A stretch of DNA of 8,188 bases, taken from positions 1 through 8,188 of the forward strand of contig SLMY01000282.1 of NCBI GenBank assembly GCA_007133255.1, in the 5' to 3' direction. The notes under the pieces are model-generated. The model made no database searches and was not told where the DNA came from. It worked only from the letters and a program-made list of their open reading frames with translations. The position numbers and the translations under genes are program-made. This DNA comes from Clostridiales bacterium. Its GTDB lineage: Bacteria; Bacillota; Clostridia; Saccharofermentanales; UBA5734. Positions 6,014-8,188 of this stretch are shown one piece after another (position 1 is the first letter of the stretch; the number at the start of each line of letters is the position of its first letter).

Positions 6014-6203
6014 TGAGAAACGATGGTTTTTTCGTCTGAAAGCCCGGCTGCAAGTGTTAACGCGATAGACGTGCCTTACAGATAATTACAGATAAAGCAT
6101 GGCAGATAGAGCCATAAAGCAGTATGAGCGGTTCAGATATCGAACATAAACCTTGCTGTCAGGACACTAAACCCGCCATGCAATAAATAGAATATATAAA
6201 TGT
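6014..6203 (+). other. trpS leader, about 190 nt, no T-box
   Basis: There is no GGGTGG motif, no AGTA/GAA specifier loop and no hairpin-T-run switch, so this is not a T-box. The visible elements are a small CGTT-GAGA-AACG hairpin (6011-6022) with six T from 6027, four CAGATA hexamers starting at 6079, 6089, 6103 and 6134, the hairpin ATGGC-agataga-GCCAT (6099-6115), and the imperfect palindrome GTTCAGATATCGAAC (6131-6145). Their roles are unknown. Confidence 0.4.
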
Positions 6204-6213
6204 GGAGGCTTTC

Positions 6214-7200
6214 ATGAGCAAAAAAATTGTATTAAGTGGTGCCCGGCCAACGGGTGAGATTCATCTTGGGAATTATTTCGGAGCCCTGCATAACTGGGTA
6301 AAGCTGCAGGACGATTATGATTGCCATTTTTTTATCGCTGACTGGCACGCTATGACAACCGGCTACGAGGATACCAGCCAGCTGGGTGATTATGTAACCA
6401 GCCTGATGGCGGATTTCATTGCCTGCGGTCTTGATCCGGAAAAAGCTACCATTTTCCTGCAGTCGGAAGTCATGGAACATGCTGAGCTTTTCCTGCTCTT
6501 CGCGATGAACACCCCTCTGTCATGGCTTGAAAGATGCCCCACCTATAAAGACCAGCTCAATCAGCTCAAAGAAAAAGACATCACAACCTACGGTTTTCTG
6601 GGTTATCCTTGCCTGCAGGCGGCCGACATTCTCATTTATAACGCGGACTTTGTTCCTGTAGGTGAAGATCAGCTGCCGCACCTGGAGCTGACAAGAGAAA
6701 TCGCGCGGCGCTTTAATCACCTGTACCAGCCGATATTCTCCGAACCGCAGCCGCTGCTGACGGAAACGAAGGTGCTGCCGGGGACAGATGGCCGGAAAAT
6801 GTCAAAAAGTTACGGAAACACCATCAGTTTCGCTGATACACCGGAAGTCGTCGCTAAAAAAGTGATGTCGATGCTGACTGATCCGGCCCGCATTCGCAAG
6901 GATGATCCCGGTCACCCGGAGGTCTGTTCGGTTTTCTCTTTCCATAAAGTTTTCAGCGCGTTTGAGATTGAGCATATTGAAACTCAGTGCCGCCGCGGTG
7001 AAATTGGCTGTGTAGCCTGCAAACGCAAGCTGCAGAAACGTCTCCTCGCTTTCCATCAACCAATCCACGAAAAGCGGACTGAGCTGCTGCAGGACAAGGC
7101 CGGGCTACGCCAGGTGCTGCGGCAGGGAAGTGAAAAGGCCGGTCTGAAGGCCAAAGCAACGCTGAAAGCAGCGAAAAGAGCCATGCGTATTGATTATTGA
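6214..7200 (+). CDS. trpS: tryptophanyl-tRNA synthetase, class Ic
   Basis: This encodes 328 residues, the usual length for a bacterial TrpRS, a cytosolic dimer that charges tRNA-Trp. The first class I signature is SGARPTGEIHLGNYFGAL, with HLGN at residues 17-20 in place of HIGH. The second is an intact KMSKS at 195-199 (GRKMSKSYGN). The ATP- and tryptophan-site blocks GYPCLQAADILIYNADFVPVGEDQLPHLELTREIARRFN are present in the middle (given by key residues: YPxLQAADIL, PVGxDQxxHxxLTRxIA). The C-terminal helical region ends ...AMRIDY. The start at ATG 6214 is set by GGAGG at 6204-6208; an in-frame GTG at 6202 lies at that site and is not used. The stop is 36 nt before scpA with no terminator between, so the two are probably cotranscribed. 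Nothing is truncated and no key residue is missing. Confidence 0.97.
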   Translation: MSKKIVLSGARPTGEIHLGNYFGALHNWVKLQDDYDCHFFIADWHAMTTGYEDTSQLGDYVTSLMADFIACGLDPEKATIFLQSEVMEHAELFLLFAMNTPLSWLERCPTYKDQLNQLKEKDITTYGFLGYPCLQAADILIYNADFVPVGEDQLPHLELTREIARRFNHLYQPIFSEPQPLLTETKVLPGTDGRKMSKSYGNTISFADTPEVVAKKVMSMLTDPARIRKDDPGHPEVCSVFSFHKVFSAFEIEHIETQCRRGEIGCVACKRKLQKRLLAFHQPIHEKRTELLQDKAGLRQVLRQGSEKAGLKAKATLKAAKRAMRIDY

Positions 7201-7236
7201 TCGTGTCTGATCAATGAGCTTGATAAAAGGAGATTT

Positions 7237-8058
7237 ATGTCCGCCGAGGCACCAGCACTGAAAATCAATCAATTTGAAGGACCTCTTGATTTGCTGTGTC
7301 ATCTGATCGAGAAAAACGAACTGGATATTTATGATATTCCTATCGTTGAGATTACAGACCAGTATCTGGCTTACCTGGAAGGTCTGGAACAGCTTGATAT
7401 GGACCATGCCAGTTCATTTCTGGTGATGGCGTCAACCTTGCTGCAGATAAAATCCAGAATGCTGCTGCCGCAAAAGCGCAAGCTGGATGTGGATGAGGGC
7501 CAGGACCCCAGAGAAGAACTGGTGCTGAGGCTGCTTGAATACCGGCGCTGTAAAACTTTAGCGGCAGAATTAAAACAGAAACATGAAACTTATCGTTTCT
7601 GTCAGCTGCGTCTGCCTGACCCGCCGAAGCGGATCGGTTTGTTATCTGAGCCGGAGCCGGACCGGCTCAGCTGGGATCTGTTTCTTGAGGCCTGCCATCT
7701 GATCTCAAGGCAAAATCAGCTTCGGTTCAATGATATGAGCCAGAGAATCAGCCACATCCTGAAACGGGAGAAAGTCTCACTGAAAGATAAAATGCGGCAG
7801 ATCTGGAAGTCGCTGACTCTTAAAAGCAGAATTTTTTTCAATGAGCTGTTTCCAGCCGACAAAACCAGCCGCGCCGAAAGAGTCACAGGTTTTCTGGCAA
7901 TTCTGGAACTGCTGCGGCTAAACAGAATCAGGGTTTTCCAGGATCACCCTTTTGATGTGATTTTGCTGGAGCCGGACCGGGAATTAAAGACTATTGATGA
8001 CGATAGCCTGGACGCGTTTCTGGCCGAGATCCCGGTTGAGGAGAAAGAATATGAGTGA
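7237..8058 (+). CDS. scpA: segregation and condensation protein A (kleisin subunit of SMC-ScpAB)
   Basis: This encodes 273 residues, slightly longer than B. subtilis ScpA. ScpA is the kleisin that bridges the SMC dimer and binds ScpB, acting in chromosome compaction and segregation on the nucleoid. The N-terminal SMC-neck-binding helices carry the family signature FEGPLDLLCHLIEKNELDIY (residues 13-32), followed by IVEITDQYL and ASTLLQIKSRMLLP (65-78). The middle is charged and variable, as expected for the ScpB-binding linker. The C-terminal winged-helix block that binds the SMC head is VTGFLAILELLRLNRIRV, close to residues 216-234. ATG 7237 has AAAGGAG at 7226-7232 with a short 4-nt gap. The gene follows trpS closely and overlaps the next gene by 8 nt. 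Confidence 0.96.
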   Translation: MSAEAPALKINQFEGPLDLLCHLIEKNELDIYDIPIVEITDQYLAYLEGLEQLDMDHASSFLVMASTLLQIKSRMLLPQKRKLDVDEGQDPREELVLRLLEYRRCKTLAAELKQKHETYRFCQLRLPDPPKRIGLLSEPEPDRLSWDLFLEACHLISRQNQLRFNDMSQRISHILKREKVSLKDKMRQIWKSLTLKSRIFFNELFPADKTSRAERVTGFLAILELLRLNRIRVFQDHPFDVILLEPDRELKTIDDDSLDAFLAEIPVEEKEYE

Positions 8059-8188
8059 GCGTGCTGAAGAAACAAAAAATGAAGAAATGAATCAACTTCA
8101 ACAGGAGCACCTGGCCGATCTTACAGCCGGCTCCACAGCGAAAACAGCAGATTCGGCACAGTCACTTGACATGCAGTCGCTGCCGGCA
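8051..8188 (+). CDS. start of the gene after scpA, probably scpB (partial, 3' end outside window)
   Basis: ATG 8051 overlaps the last 8 nt of scpA (ATGAGTGA), and GAGGAG at 8038-8043 gives a 7-nt gap, so translational coupling is likely. The frame stays open to the window end (46 codons). The visible residues (MSERAEETKNEEMNQLQQEH onward) are polar, rich in Glu, Gln, Ala and Ser, and predicted unstructured. The usual ScpB opening (LKxxIEAILFxxGEP) is not reached. The assignment as scpB therefore rests on position alone. If correct, the protein has an N-terminal extension of at least about 46 residues before the first winged helix. Confidence 0.6.
   Translation, partial: MSERAEETKNEEMNQLQQEHLADLTAGSTAKTADSAQSLDMQSLPA

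Noticed and set aside
6003..6068. 21-residue frame MMAVEKRW... with one Trp codon upstream of trpS, considered as a Trp attenuator peptide
   Set aside because: Its start codons lie inside the predicted -10 box, upstream of the transcription start. It has no SD and only a single Trp codon, and no alternative terminator structure follows.
6099..6149. 16-residue frame MADRAIKQYERFRYRT in the trpS leader
   Set aside because: No SD, no Trp codon, and the start is within a hairpin arm. Not supportable as a gene.
6014..6213. TRAP-type (GAG/TAG repeat) binding site in the trpS leader
   Set aside because: Only a few scattered GAG or TAG triplets occur, without the regular 2-3-nt spacing of a TRAP site.
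1..8188. CRISPR arrays, insertion sequences, tRNA or rRNA genes
   Set aside because: None was seen. There are no regularly spaced repeats, no transposase frame, no terminal inverted repeats with target duplications, and no cloverleaf or rRNA signature.

Overview
The window looks like a piece of a Bacillota (Firmicutes) chromosome, most likely Clostridia or a close relative, of roughly balanced base composition. The evidence is strong AGGAGG-type ribosome binding sites, a tRNA-Ile-sensing T-box leader, a HemZ-type protein, a ~1050-residue type-2 isoleucyl-tRNA synthetase, and the M50 protease - trpS - scpA - (scpB) order. The genus cannot be named from this sequence. All supported genes are on the + strand.

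Layout. 2-259: C-terminal 85 codons of a HemZ-type radical-SAM protein that starts before the window. 396-1190: a cytosolic serine esterase of the FrmB/EstA family. 1173-1862: the ileS control region. It starts with a promoter whose two hexamers match the sigma-A consensus exactly and lie across the esterase stop codon. Then come a 5' segment with two hairpins, a complete T-box with an ATC (Ile) specifier and antiterminator/terminator switch, and an unusually long ~220-nt stretch between the T-box terminator and the ileS start. 1863-5018: ileS. 5019-5242: a leader-like gap with possible RNA structure. 5243-5968: an M50 (site-2 protease-like) membrane metalloprotease. 5969-6213: a good extended -10 promoter and a ~200-nt leader. 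6214-7200: trpS. 7237-8058: scpA. 8051-8188: the beginning of a gene that overlaps scpA and is probably scpB.

How it works together. ileS appears to be its own transcription unit, switched on when uncharged tRNA-Ile accumulates. trpS, scpA and the overlapping next gene form a tight operon that couples an aminoacyl-tRNA synthetase with the ScpAB partners of SMC. Unlike ileS, trpS shows no T-box.

No clearly new defence, mobile or biosynthetic system is visible; these are mostly housekeeping genes. The items most worth a second look are in the non-coding DNA. They are the oversized ileS leader with short sequence echoes of the specifier region downstream of the terminator, the possible three-helix RNA before the M50 gene, and the trpS leader with repeated CAGATA hexamers.
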